From Clostridia bacterium (lineage in GTDB: Bacteria; Bacillota_A; Clostridia; Christensenellales; Aristaeellaceae), in NCBI GenBank assembly GCA_017525805.1, contig JAFXSH010000028.1, forward strand, positions 1-49,964: DNA of 49,964 nucleotides, read 5' to 3'. Every line of letters starts with the position of its first letter. The stretch's first letter is position 1. Shown piece after piece: positions 36,950-45,893 of the stretch. The notes beneath the pieces were generated by a model. The model ran no database searches and was not told where the DNA came from. It worked only from the letters and a program-made list of their open reading frames with translations. A program made the position numbers and the translations under genes.

Positions 36950-39369
36950 AGCGAACAATTCATGTAAACGAACAGTTTATGAACGCTGTTCTGCCTCCCC
37001 TTCCGGCTGACTTTGAGCGGGACATGAAGGAGCTGATCCTTTCCATGCCCGCTGAACGACCCCAGAGGGAGGAAAAAACCGTGAAAAGAAAATTCTCCGT
37101 GGGCCTGGTACTGGCTTGCGTTCTGGCCCTGCTGGCCGTGACTGCCCTGGCGGCGGTGCTGTTGGGCGGCAAAGATTTTGTGGACCAGATCATGGCCCCC
37201 AAGGCGGCGGAAACCGATTCTTTCAGCTTTACCAAAGAGGAAATCGATGAAATCCTGCGTATCGCGGCGGAAAACAATCTGGTATTGAGCGACGAGGACA
37301 TGTACCGCCTGAACCACCTGGACGAATCGGGCTACGACAAGGAAGAGCTGATGCGCCGGTTCGTGAAGACCGAATACGGCTTCTATCCCGACGCCTGGCC
37401 CATCGAGGTGCAGCACTGGTATGAACAGATGCTCAAGGCCGCGGGGCTGGACAAAGGCCCCCAGGTGAACGTGCTGCCGGAGGGCGACGAATACACCCAG
37501 GAGCAGATTTTGCAGATCGCCCGGGATTTCATTCACGAGAAATACGGCCCTGACGTGGATTTGGACGACCCGGACAAGTACCTGCGGTTCATGACCTACC
37601 GGGAAGCCCAGCTGGGCGAGGATATGCGTTTCCGTCAATGGAACCTGACTTACGAGGCCCAGGATTTATACGGCACGGATTACAGCCTGGCGCTGGACAG
37701 CGCCGGGAACATCAAGAAGGAATACAGCGTGGAGGGTATTTTAGGCACATCCTACCTGACGCGGGGACAATTCATGATCGACCGGTTTACGCGGGTGTAC
37801 GGCGACCAGTTCGGCTTCATCAACTGGGACAGCGAAATGCTGCTGCAATACCAGGAAGCCATGCGGCATCGGCTGGAGAACGAAGAAAACGGGCATTTTC
37901 TCACCCAGGAATACCCCATTCTGGATATGACCTACCTGCTGCCGGACGAAACGGTGATGGCCAAAGAAGCGGCCGTCGAAAAGGCGAAGGAAGCCTGCGG
38001 CAGCCTGGATTACGAAACCCTGTACAGCAATTCCGCTGTGGCGGTGCTGATGGAGGCGTCTGGAAAACCTGTCTGGAAAGTGACGCTGCAGCTGCACAGC
38101 GGCGGGTATGCCTATGCCCAATTGGACGCGCGCACCGGGGAAGCGCTGACCACGGACACAGCGCGCACCACCCCTTATCCCGAATGGCGGAAGTACGTCA
38201 CCGAGGAATACTGGCGGGAAAACAAGGTTCAGCCTGACTACGTTTACGATGGCCCGGCCCCGACCCCGGATGTCGTGACAGGCTGGCGCCTGCCCGCCTT
38301 CTGGGGAAATACGGACGTGGCCCCGGAATGGTATTGGGAGCGGCTCAACGCCACAGGCTACAGCGAGGAAACGGAAGACGAACTCTATTTCGGCTGGGCA
38401 GAGCAATACGGATACGACACCAATTTCTGGCCCCTGGAGGCCCAAGCCATTGAAATCCTGACCCAGCTGGGCGACAGCCCGGATTTCAAAAACATCAATT
38501 TCCCCGGCCTGCCCACGGATGAGGACATTTCCCAGGAAGAAGCGCTCCGCATCGCCAAGGCCGCTTTCAAGGAGGAATACGCGGAAGCCCTGCCCGGCCT
38601 GGACGTGAGCGTTCTGAAAGGCGCGTTCTCCTTCTGGTTTGATTACATGTTCGAGGGACACAATACCTGGCAGGTGAATCTGTACCGTCCCGACGGCGTG
38701 CGCGTTGGTTCCGTATGGATGGAAAGCCGGCTGGGCGAAGTGTTCGAGATGGAATGCTTCGAGGGAGAAATGGGGCTGCACACGCGGGAGGTTTCCTTTG
38801 CGGCGCCCAACGTCACCCCCGCGCCGCTGGCAAACGGCAGGCCTTGGATGTGGGGCATGGATTTCGCGCCCAAAGCATTTTGGGACAGGATGGATCAAAT
38901 CGTGGACGAATGGGGCGTGACCGTAGAAAATTTCGAGCAGAAATACACGGAATGGCGGGCGCTGTACGGGGACGAACCGGCGCTTTGGCCCTATGAGTGC
39001 CTGCTGATGGAGCAGTTCTTCGTTTCCTATAACGCTGAAAACTGGACGGAGGAAAGGGTGATTTACCACACCTTGCCCCAGAAGGGCAAAATCAGCCGGG
39101 AACAGGCCGTCGAAATCGCTGTCCGGGCCATCCACGAGGCGGGGGACGAACGGGTCGGCGCGGCCTGGATCGACAGCCTGAAACCCTGCGCCACCCTAGG
39201 CGTGAATGTCTGGGTGGACGCGCAGTACCAGTCCGACGAACCCCTGTGGGTGGTCACGCTCCTCTCCTGGGACGCGGAATACCACTATTGGGCCCAGCGG
39301 GCCTACGCTTATATCACCGAGGACGGCGAAGTGATCCTGGCTGATCTGGACTTGTACAGCAACGGCTGA
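36946..39369 (+). CDS. Large membrane-anchored partner of the ECF sigma factor (putative anti-sigma)
   Basis: The 807-residue protein has a short cytoplasmic start (residues 1-48), one membrane helix (about 49-70, FSVGLVLACVLALLAVTALAAVLL) and a very large outside part of about 730 residues. Outside, a W-P-E unit recurs around W151, W495 and W681 (WPIEVQHW, FWPLEAQA, LWPYECLL). Each is followed some 30 residues later by a PepSY-like helix (TQEQILQIARDFIHEKYG, SQEEALRIAKAAFKEEY, SREQAVEIAVRAIHEAG). No zinc-type anti-sigma motif (HxxxCxxC) is seen. By position it should hold back the sigma factor and answer to a signal at the surface; both are inferred. Confidence 0.8.
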   Translation: MKRTIHVNEQFMNAVLPPLPADFERDMKELILSMPAERPQREEKTVKRKFSVGLVLACVLALLAVTALAAVLLGGKDFVDQIMAPKAAETDSFSFTKEEIDEILRIAAENNLVLSDEDMYRLNHLDESGYDKEELMRRFVKTEYGFYPDAWPIEVQHWYEQMLKAAGLDKGPQVNVLPEGDEYTQEQILQIARDFIHEKYGPDVDLDDPDKYLRFMTYREAQLGEDMRFRQWNLTYEAQDLYGTDYSLALDSAGNIKKEYSVEGILGTSYLTRGQFMIDRFTRVYGDQFGFINWDSEMLLQYQEAMRHRLENEENGHFLTQEYPILDMTYLLPDETVMAKEAAVEKAKEACGSLDYETLYSNSAVAVLMEASGKPVWKVTLQLHSGGYAYAQLDARTGEALTTDTARTTPYPEWRKYVTEEYWRENKVQPDYVYDGPAPTPDVVTGWRLPAFWGNTDVAPEWYWERLNATGYSEETEDELYFGWAEQYGYDTNFWPLEAQAIEILTQLGDSPDFKNINFPGLPTDEDISQEEALRIAKAAFKEEYAEALPGLDVSVLKGAFSFWFDYMFEGHNTWQVNLYRPDGVRVGSVWMESRLGEVFEMECFEGEMGLHTREVSFAAPNVTPAPLANGRPWMWGMDFAPKAFWDRMDQIVDEWGVTVENFEQKYTEWRALYGDEPALWPYECLLMEQFFVSYNAENWTEERVIYHTLPQKGKISREQAVEIAVRAIHEAGDERVGAAWIDSLKPCATLGVNVWVDAQYQSDEPLWVVTLLSWDAEYHYWAQRAYAYITEDGEVILADLDLYSNG

Positions 39370-39381
39370 TCCTCATAAAAC

Positions 39382-39420
39382 CGGGCGTTCCTTTTCCGCT
39401 TTCGCGGAAAGGAACGCCCG
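39382..39420 (+). terminator. Strong terminator hairpin after the sigma operon
   Basis: GGGCGTTCC and TTTTCCGC pair with GCGGAAA and GGAACGCCC over a 4-base loop. Confidence 0.8.
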
Positions 39421-39459
39421 AAATTCTTGTTTCGTTTTCCGGTTCGGTCACAGGCGCAT

Positions 39460-39488
39460 TTGACGGTTTCCCGCCGCTGTGCTAAACT
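39460..39488 (+). promoter_or_regulatory. Promoter of glycerate kinase
   Basis: TTGACG, a 17-base spacer and TAAACT, 33 bases before the start codon. Confidence 0.8.
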
Positions 39489-39521
39489 TGAGGCAAATAT
39501 CCCGCAAAGGAAGGAACGGTC

Positions 39522-40664
39522 ATGAAATTTCTCTTCGCGCCTGATTCTTTTAAAGGGTCCCTGTCCGCCGTGGCGTGCTGCGATATTTTGGAACGGGCGG
39601 CGGAAAAGATTTTTCCCGGCGTGGAAACGGTTTCCGTTCCCGCAGCCGACGGGGGAGAGGGCACCGTAGACGCTCTGCTGCGGGCCATGGGCGGGCAGCG
39701 CATGCGCGTATCCGTTACCGGGCCATTGTTCCAACCGGTCAGCGCGGAATGGGGCCTGCTGCCCGACGGCGCCGCCGTGCTGGAAATGGCCCAGGCCAGC
39801 GGCCTGCCCTATGTGCCCGCCGGAAAGCGCGACCCCCGGCATACCACCAGCCTTGGCACCGGGGAAATGATCGCCCACGCCCTGAAACACGGGGCAAGGA
39901 AGCTGCTGCTGGGCATCGGCGGCAGCGCCACCAACGACGGCGGCATGGGCATGCTCGCCGCCTTGGGCGCGGTGTTCACCGACGCGGACGGATTGCCCGT
40001 TTCCCCTGTGGGCGGGGATTTGATCCGCGTGGAGAAAGCCGATTTTTCCGGCCTGCTGCCCGCGCTGAAGGAAACCGAAATCACTGTGATCTGCGACGTG
40101 ACCAATCCCCTGCTGGGCCCGGAGGGAGCAACCTTCGTTTACGGCCCGCAAAAAGGCGCGGCTCCCGCCATCCGGGACGAGCTGGAAGCGGGCATGGCCC
40201 ATTACGCCGGGGTGGTCAGCCGGGCCGCAGGGCGGGATATCGCCCGTTTTCCCGGCGCGGGGGCGGCGGGCGGCTTGGGCGCGGCCCTGGGCGGCGTGCT
40301 GGGCGCGAAGCTGAAAAGCGGCATCGACGCCGTGCTGGACGCGGTGAACTTTGAGGAAAAATTGGCGGACGTCAGCTTAGCCATCACCGGCGAGGGCCGC
40401 ATGGACGACCAAAGCATCCGCTTCGGCAAGGTGCCCGTGGGCGTGGCCCGGCGCTGCGCCGCGAGGGGCATTCCCGCCGCCGCGCTGGTGGGCGGGATCG
40501 CCGAGGGCGCGGAGGGTCTGTTCGGCCTGTGCGAAAGCACCCTGCAAACCATCGTGCCCGGCCCCATGACTTTGGAAGAAGCCATGGGGAACGCTCCCGC
40601 CCTCTATGAATCCGCCGCCGAACGTCTCTTTCGCGCCATCCGCATCGGCTTGCGGATGAAGTAA
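39522..40664 (+). CDS. garK: Glycerate kinase, GarK family
   Basis: The family makes 2-phosphoglycerate from D-glycerate and ATP. The 380-residue protein has the opening FAPDSFKGSLSA, PAADGGEGTVDALL, GIGGSATNDGGMGML and the late GEGRMDDQS motif. The start is ATG 39522 behind AAGGAAGG. It is a single gene between a promoter and a two-way terminator shared with pfkA. The product enters glycolysis at the same step as gpmI. Confidence 0.95.
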   Translation: MKFLFAPDSFKGSLSAVACCDILERAAEKIFPGVETVSVPAADGGEGTVDALLRAMGGQRMRVSVTGPLFQPVSAEWGLLPDGAAVLEMAQASGLPYVPAGKRDPRHTTSLGTGEMIAHALKHGARKLLLGIGGSATNDGGMGMLAALGAVFTDADGLPVSPVGGDLIRVEKADFSGLLPALKETEITVICDVTNPLLGPEGATFVYGPQKGAAPAIRDELEAGMAHYAGVVSRAAGRDIARFPGAGAAGGLGAALGGVLGAKLKSGIDAVLDAVNFEEKLADVSLAITGEGRMDDQSIRFGKVPVGVARRCAARGIPAAALVGGIAEGAEGLFGLCESTLQTIVPGPMTLEEAMGNAPALYESAAERLFRAIRIGLRMK

Positions 40665-40679
40665 TACAAATCGAAAACA

Positions 40680-40708
40680 GCCTCCGGACGCGGATCCGGA
40701 GGCGCTTT
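40680..40708. terminator. Two-way terminator between garK and pfkA
   Basis: GCCTCCGGA pairs with TCCGGAGGC over six bases, with a T-run on the + side and TGTTTTCG on the minus side. Confidence 0.85.
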
Positions 40709-40721
40709 TGATATGCAGGGT

Positions 40722-41726
40722 TTAGTCCAGCTGATCCATATTGGTGCCGAACTGCATGATCTCCATGATCTTGTAGCGTTCCATCTGCAAATGCTTTTTA
40801 CGGGTCAGCGCCTCTTCGATGGGGATCTCCACGATGCCGCCCTCCTGGGTGGCGATGATGCAGTCGCCCCGGCCCTCCGCGAAAGCCTGCACGGCGTAAT
40901 AGCCCATGCGGGTGGCGGTTTCGCGGTCGCGGCCGGTGGGCGCGCCGCCGCGCTGGATATGGCCGATAACGGTGATGGTGGGTTTCAGGCCGACCGTTTC
41001 CTTGATTTTCGCGCCCAGCTCGGTGGCTTTGCCCGCGCCCTCGGCCAGCACGATCATGAAGTGGGTGTAGCCCGCCAGGCGGGAAGCCCGGATGCGCTCC
41101 ACCACGTCGTTTTCAAAGTCAAGGGGATGTTCCGGCACCAGCACGGCGGTGGCGCCTACGGCGGTGCCCACGTACAGGGCCAGGAAGCCCGCGTTGCGGC
41201 CCATGACCTCCACGATGGAGCAGCGCTCGTGAGACTGCATGGTGTCGCGCAGCTTGTCGATACACTCGATGGCCGTGTTGCAGGCGGAGTCGAAACCGAT
41301 GGTGTAGTTGGTGCAGCCCACGTCGTTATCGATGGTGGCGGGGATGCCCACCACCGGCACGCCCAGGCGGCTCAGCTCCAGCGCGCCCCGGAAGGTACCG
41401 TCGCCGCCGATGGCCACCACGCCGTCCAAGCCTAACATTTTGCAGGTGGTCACGGCCTTTTTGCGGCCTTCCTCGGTCATGAATTCCTCGCTCCGGGCGG
41501 TATACAGAATGGTGCCGCCCCGGGAGAGCAGGTGGCCCACGCTGGCGCGGGTGAGCGGAACGAAATCGCAGTTGATCAGGCCCTGCCAGCCGCGGCGGAT
41601 GCCCACGCATTCAATGCCGTTGGCGATGGCCGTGCGCACCACGGCGCGGACGGCAGCGTTCATGCCCGGCGCGTCGCCGCCGCTTGTCAAAACGCCGATT
41701 CTTTTGATCTTTTTCTCTTTTTCCAT
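40722..41726 (-). CDS. pfkA: 6-phosphofructokinase (ATP-dependent)
   Basis: PfkA phosphorylates fructose-6-phosphate in glycolysis. The 334-residue protein has GVLTSGGDAPGMNAAVRA, the ATP-type GGDGTFRGA, the catalytic TIDND, and MGRNAGFLAL. The Gly after FR in the nucleotide loop points to ATP rather than pyrophosphate. The start is ATG 41726 behind AAGGAG; the frame is open 21 codons further without a ribosome site. The C-terminus is slightly longer than the E. coli enzyme (320). Confidence 0.96.
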   Translation of the reverse strand: MEKEKKIKRIGVLTSGGDAPGMNAAVRAVVRTAIANGIECVGIRRGWQGLINCDFVPLTRASVGHLLSRGGTILYTARSEEFMTEEGRKKAVTTCKMLGLDGVVAIGGDGTFRGALELSRLGVPVVGIPATIDNDVGCTNYTIGFDSACNTAIECIDKLRDTMQSHERCSIVEVMGRNAGFLALYVGTAVGATAVLVPEHPLDFENDVVERIRASRLAGYTHFMIVLAEGAGKATELGAKIKETVGLKPTITVIGHIQRGGAPTGRDRETATRMGYYAVQAFAEGRGDCIIATQEGGIVEIPIEEALTRKKHLQMERYKIMEIMQFGTNMDQLD

Positions 41727-41837
41727 GTTTTTCCCACTCCTTTTTGATTTGTTCCTGGTATGGATCGCTGTTCCCGTTATTGCGCTCATTGGGGTCTACT
41801 GTGGAATGCCGAAACCAAATCTTAAAACGATAAAATG

Positions 41838-41866
41838 ATTATAACATAAGTGTTTTGCGGGGGCAA
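41838..41866 (-). promoter_or_regulatory. Promoter of pfkA
   Basis: On the minus strand TTGCCC, a 17-base spacer and TATAAT, about 110 bases before the start codon. Confidence 0.75.
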
Positions 41867-41940
41867 GAGAAAAGTTTTCTTCCGTTCGCCGGATTGGCGC
41901 GCCGTACCCCAAAAAACAATTGAAATACATCCGATGGATA

Positions 41941-41969
41941 TTGACAAACCGGCTGATCTGTGTTACGCT
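41941..41969 (+). promoter_or_regulatory. Promoter of the T-box/ECF transporter operon
   Basis: TTGACA, a 17-base spacer and TACGCT, directly before the T-box leader. Confidence 0.8.
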
Positions 41970-41974
41970 TTAAC

Positions 41975-42247
41975 ACGATAAAGCAAACCTTTGAAGCGAA
42001 GATCAAACCGGAAGGGGCGCCTACAGAGAGCGGGGGCAGCTGGAAACCCGCGGAAGGCTCGCCGGCAAATGGATCGCTGAGGGAAAGGGGAACGGAAGCA
42101 TCGCTTCTCAGTATCCGGACCGTGGGCTCGCGTTAAGGGCAGAGGATGTGTTGGCATCCTCGTGAGAGTGAACCGGAAACGGTTCAACGAAGGTGGTACC
42201 ATGGGTTTGTGATGACAGGCTCGTCCTTTGGCAGGACGAGCCTTTTT
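41975..42247 (+). promoter_or_regulatory. T-box riboswitch, tryptophan specifier, with terminator
   Basis: The T-box sequence AACGAAGGTGGTACCATGGG (42186-42205) is followed by a terminator, GGCTCGTCCT/AGGACGAGCC plus five Ts (42218-42247). In stem I, AGCGA (41995-41999) pairs with TCGCT (42074-42078) and CCGG (42008-42011) with CCGG (42062-42065). The loop between reads CAAA-TGG-A, the same register as CGAAA-GGC-A in B. subtilis glyQS, so the specifier is TGG (42070-42072), Trp. The tRNA end-pairing bases are TGGT (42194-42197), which pair with A73 or, by wobble, G73. Uncharged tRNA-Trp should prevent termination and turn on the transporter. Confidence 0.88.
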
Positions 42248-42347
42248 CATTCCCCGCCTTCCCTCTTTCTCAAGCGCCGGAGCGGCGTCCGGTGTGCCAA
42301 CAGCATTCCATTTACCCCATCAAAGGAAGAGAAAGGAAGGTATCCCC

Positions 42348-42887
42348 ATGGCTGAAAAGAGAATCGTCGCGTCCCAGGAAAAGAAAGGCTTTTCCATCCA
42401 GGATCTGATCCTGGTGGCCGTACTGCTGGCCGCCGGGGCCGTGCTCAAGCTGTTCGTGGGCAGCGTGGTCAATTTCTTCGGCATGAAGCCTAACTTCATC
42501 ATCGCTTCTTACTGCCTCGCCATCCTGCTGGTGCGGCCCAGGCTGGTGGAATGCGCCATCATCGGTCTGCTGGCCGGGGCCATCTGCCAGTTCCTGCCCG
42601 GCACCCCGTACCTGAACTTCATCTCCGAACTGTTAGGCGCGGTTGCCATGTTCTTCATGATGAAGGTGCCCTTCAAGTTCGGCAAACTGGACCTGAATCC
42701 CCTGCTTTCCACCTTCGTGTCCACCGTGATTTCCGGCGGCAGCTTCGTGGTGTGCCTGTTCGTGTTCATGCACATGGAAACCAGCGGCCTGGTGGCCTAC
42801 GTTCCCATCGTGCTGGGCACCGCAGCTATCGGCAGCGTGCTGGTGCAGGTGCTGTATATGCCACTGCAGAAAGTACTGAAGAAGTAA
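42348..42887 (+). CDS. trpP: ECF transporter S component, TrpP-like (tryptophan)
   Basis: The 179-residue membrane protein has five to six helices and the pattern of TrpP/YhaG: NFFGMKPNFIIASYCLAILL, then a GLLAGAICQFLPGTPYLNFISE segment. S components bind the substrate and work with the EcfA1-EcfA2-EcfT module, encoded just downstream. The Trp T-box in front supports tryptophan as cargo. The start is ATG 42348 behind AAGGAAGG. It is closer to TrpP than to the methionine or vitamin S components, though by eye only. Confidence 0.85.
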   Translation: MAEKRIVASQEKKGFSIQDLILVAVLLAAGAVLKLFVGSVVNFFGMKPNFIIASYCLAILLVRPRLVECAIIGLLAGAICQFLPGTPYLNFISELLGAVAMFFMMKVPFKFGKLDLNPLLSTFVSTVISGGSFVVCLFVFMHMETSGLVAYVPIVLGTAAIGSVLVQVLYMPLQKVLKK

Positions 42888-42972
42888 GAGTTTGGAGTTG
42901 AGAGTTGGGAGTTGAGATGATATTGCTCATAACAAAATCAATCTCAACTCTCAACTCTTCACTCTCCACTCT
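42888..42972. repeat. Inverted heptamer-repeat element between trpP and ecfA1
   Basis: The left arm (42888-42918) is built of GAGTTGA/GAGTTGG heptamers; the right arm (42941-42972) of CTCAACT units. About 18 bases pair across with one mismatch (ATCTCAACTCTC on the right side), with a 22-base loop. No gene lies in it. Confidence 0.75.
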
Positions 42973-42997
42973 CTCCCCCGAAAGGAGCCCCCTTCCC

Positions 42998-43837
42998 ATG
43001 ATCGACATCCAAGAGCTGACCTTCACCTATAAAGGCGAAAGCAAGCCCGCCCTGCGGGAGATTTCCCTTTCCGTGCCCGACGGCGCGTTCGTGGGCGTCA
43101 TCGGCCCGGCGGGGGCCGGGAAAACCACCCTGGCCCGGGCCGTCAGCGGCGTGATCCCCCACCACTACAACGGGGATTACTACGGCAGCGTAAAGGTGGA
43201 CGGCCTGGACACGGTGGATACCCCCCTCACCGACCTTTCCCGGCTGGTGGGCATGGTGTTCCAGGACGTGGACAGCCAGATCATTTCCTCCGTGGTGGAA
43301 GATGAATTGCTCTACGGCCTGGAAAATTTCGGCGTGCCCCACGCGGAAATCCCCGCCCGGATGGATTTCGCCCTGAACAAGGTGGGCATTGCGGACCTGC
43401 GGGAAAGAAGCATTGCTTCCCTGTCCGGGGGGCAGCGGCAGAAGGTGGCCATCGCGTCGGTCATCGCCCTGCGGCCCAAGGTGCTGGTGCTGGACGAGCC
43501 CACCGGCGAACTCGACCCCTTGAGCAGCCGTCAGGTTTTTTCCCTGCTGAAATCCCTGAATCAGGAGTACGGCGTCACCGTGGTGATCGTGGAACAGAAG
43601 ATCATGCTGCTGTGCGAGTTCGCCGATTACTTGGCCGTTTTGGACCAGGGGAAGATCGTGCGCCAGGGAAAAACCCGCGACGTGCTGGCCCGTTCGGACG
43701 AATTGGAGGCCCTGGGCGTCAACTGCCCCCGGGTCACGCTTTTATCCCGGCTGCTTGCTGAGAAAACAGGCAAGGCTTTGCCGGTGAGCGTCAATCTGGA
43801 CGAGGCGGAAAAGCTGGTAAGGGGGCTGCTGCTGTGA
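42998..43837 (+). CDS. ecfA1: ECF transporter ATPase EcfA1
   Basis: A 279-residue ATPase with Walker A GPAGAGKTT, Q-loop MVFQDVDSQI, signature LSGGQRQK, Walker B VLVLDEPTGELD and no switch His of the common type (VEQ in its place). It is one of two ATPases of the energy-coupling module. The start is ATG 42998 behind AAAGGAG; the frame is open upstream through the heptamer repeat but without a ribosome site. The stop overlaps ecfA2. Confidence 0.92.
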   Translation: MIDIQELTFTYKGESKPALREISLSVPDGAFVGVIGPAGAGKTTLARAVSGVIPHHYNGDYYGSVKVDGLDTVDTPLTDLSRLVGMVFQDVDSQIISSVVEDELLYGLENFGVPHAEIPARMDFALNKVGIADLRERSIASLSGGQRQKVAIASVIALRPKVLVLDEPTGELDPLSSRQVFSLLKSLNQEYGVTVVIVEQKIMLLCEFADYLAVLDQGKIVRQGKTRDVLARSDELEALGVNCPRVTLLSRLLAEKTGKALPVSVNLDEAEKLVRGLLL

Positions 43838-44652
43838 TAGAACTGGATCATGTGGCTTTTGCGTACCCCGCCCAGGGGGCCACGGTGCACGACGTATCCT
43901 TCCGCATTGAAAAGGGCGAATTCGCCGCCATCTTGGGCTCCAACGGCGCGGGCAAAACCACCACCTTAAAGCTCATCGACGGCCTCATCAAGCCAACCGA
44001 AGGCCGGGTGCTCATCGACGGGAAGGACACCAAAGAAACCCGGGTCAGCCACCGCGCCCGGCAGGTGGGCTTCCTGTTCCAGAACCCGGACCGGCAGATT
44101 TGCCAAAATACCGTCCGGGAAGAAATCCTCTTCGGCCTCAAAGCCGTTCGGGGAAACGAAGGGGAAGACACGTTAAAAAAATTGGCTGACGCGGTGCTGG
44201 ATGATTTCGGGTTTACCGGCGAGGAAGAGCCCTTCTCCCTGAGCCGGGGCCAGCGCCAGCGGGTGGCCCTGGCTTCAATCTTGGCGGTGGAGCCGGACGT
44301 TCTGCTCTTGGACGAGCCCACCACGGGCCTGGATTACCGGGAATGCTGCCACATCATGGACCGAATCGCGAAAATGAACCGGGAAAAGGGCGTCACCGTG
44401 GTGATGGTATGCCACGATATGGAAGTGGTGCTGGATTACGCCAGCCGCGCCCTGGTCATGGCGGGCGGGCATTTGCTGGCCGACGGCCCGGTAAAGCAGA
44501 TTTTCCGGGACGGAACGCTGGCGGAGAAGGCTTCCATCCTGCCGCCCCAGATCATCGGCCTGGCCCTGCGGCTGGGCGCGGGCTTTGAAAACGCCGATTC
44601 GCCACAGACCATGGCGGAAGCTGTGATGCAGAAGAGGGGGGCGCGGGCATGA
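43834..44652 (+). CDS. ecfA2: ECF transporter ATPase EcfA2
   Basis: The 272-residue second ATPase has Walker A GSNGAGKTT, Q-loop FLFQNPDRQI, signature LSRGQRQR, Walker B VLLLDEPTTGLD and the switch His in VCHDME. The start is GTG 43834, overlapping the ecfA1 stop (GTGA). Its end overlaps the ecfT start by four bases. Together the pair powers the TrpP-like S component. Confidence 0.93.
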   Translation: MIELDHVAFAYPAQGATVHDVSFRIEKGEFAAILGSNGAGKTTTLKLIDGLIKPTEGRVLIDGKDTKETRVSHRARQVGFLFQNPDRQICQNTVREEILFGLKAVRGNEGEDTLKKLADAVLDDFGFTGEEEPFSLSRGQRQRVALASILAVEPDVLLLDEPTTGLDYRECCHIMDRIAKMNREKGVTVVMVCHDMEVVLDYASRALVMAGGHLLADGPVKQIFRDGTLAEKASILPPQIIGLALRLGAGFENADSPQTMAEAVMQKRGARA

Positions 44653-45395
44653 GAGATTTGTTTCAGTATGTGCCGGGCTCTTCCCTGATCCACCGGCTGA
44701 ACCCCATTACCAAGCTGCTGCTCACCATCGTGATCTGCGCCGCGGCGTTCATTACGGACAAGCTGGTTTTCCTGCTCGTTCTTCTGGCTCTGGATATGGT
44801 CATCGGCTTCATCGCCGGAGTGCCGAAAAAGACGGTGAGCATCCTCAAGGGGCTGCTCAAGATCGCGGCGTTCCTGTTTATCCTGCAGGCGCTGCTCACC
44901 CGCCGGGGCACGCCCATTTTCTGGATCGTTACCGACGAAGGGCTGCTGACCGCGGGCAAGGTGGTGCTGCGGCTGATGGTGGTGTGCATGCCCCTGGCCC
45001 TGGTGCTGGCCGTGACCAAGATCAGCGACCTTGCCAACGCCCTGGTGCAGGTGCTCCGCGTGCCTTACAAATACGCATTCACCCTCACTACCGCCATCCG
45101 CTTCATTCCCCAGTTTTTGGAGGAAATGGGCGATATTATGGAGGCGCAGACCGCAAGGGGCGTGGAATTTGACAGCGCCAAGGGCCTCAAAAAGATCGGT
45201 ATGATGCTGCCGCTGTGCGCGCCGCTGCTGATTTCCTCCGTCCGCCGGTCCGATCAGACCGCCGTGGCCGCGGAAGTCCGGGGCTTCCACTTGCGCACCG
45301 CCGCTTCCGGGTATAAAAAATATCCGTTTCTAATGATCGATCTGCTGGCCGCTCTGGCCTGCTGCGCATTGCTTGCGGCTGCGATTCTTTTGTAA
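44649..45395 (+). CDS. ecfT: ECF transporter transmembrane component EcfT
   Basis: The 248-residue protein has about six helices and the two coupling-helix motifs of EcfT: AQTARGVEF and AAEVRGFHL. These Arg-Gly motifs dock onto the ATPases. The start ATG overlaps the ecfA2 stop. It is the last gene of the operon; repeat copy B begins five bases after its stop codon. Confidence 0.93.
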   Translation: MRDLFQYVPGSSLIHRLNPITKLLLTIVICAAAFITDKLVFLLVLLALDMVIGFIAGVPKKTVSILKGLLKIAAFLFILQALLTRRGTPIFWIVTDEGLLTAGKVVLRLMVVCMPLALVLAVTKISDLANALVQVLRVPYKYAFTLTTAIRFIPQFLEEMGDIMEAQTARGVEFDSAKGLKKIGMMLPLCAPLLISSVRRSDQTAVAAEVRGFHLRTAASGYKKYPFLMIDLLAALACCALLAAAILL

Positions 45396-45399
45396 GTCC

Positions 45400-45841
45400 A
45401 AGGACGCTTTAAGTGAGAAAGCACACTGGGGTTTCACCCCAGACCCCACCAGGGAGGCGGCCTCCCTGGACCCACGCTTGCGGAAAAAACAAGATACGTC
45501 GAGACAACTTGGTTCCCGCTGCTGCTTGGAAAGGATGCCAAAGCTTAGCGCTGTAATGCTCCTGGCCCGGCCGCTGAAAGCGGCCAACCCGGATGCTGTG
45601 CATCCGGGGAAAGCCAGGGAATAATCCCCCCAGGGAAAGCGAGCTTTCCCCTGGGGATTTTCCCGGCTTTCTTGGGCCAGAAGCCCTCTATCTTTCGTAT
45701 TCCCCAGCGCAGCAGGCGGTGTCCGTAGGTAAATTCATCCAAGCAACTTCGCCAGGAGAGGGGTCCAGGGGAATCATTCCCCTGGTAGGGCGCGGGGCAA
45801 CGCCCAGCCGGTCTCCTTTGTCCCTGACTTAAAGTGTTCTT
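45400..45841 (+). repeat. MITE-like structured repeat, copy B (442 bp)
   Basis: It starts AAGGACGCTTTAAG and ends CTTAAAGTGTTCTT and lines up with copy A from end to end, mostly by single-base changes. The hairpins stay paired where their sequence differs. It fills the gap between ecfT and iorA almost completely; 45842-45893 is the iorA leader. Confidence 0.88.
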
Positions 45842-45893
45842 TTAGAACCAAACATATCATTGCCAATCTTTTTTCCAAAGGGGGGGAAAGCAA

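Noticed and set aside
42069..42071. ATG (Met) as T-box specifier
   Set aside because: It would fit the TGGT end bases, but the spacing to the lower stem I helix (one A between specifier and helix, as in glyQS) puts TGG in the specifier position, and the transporter looks like TrpP.
45593..45832. 79-aa ORF inside repeat copy B resembling one in copy A
   Set aside because: The first residues agree only because the DNA is repeated; the frame shifts between copies and no ribosome site is present.
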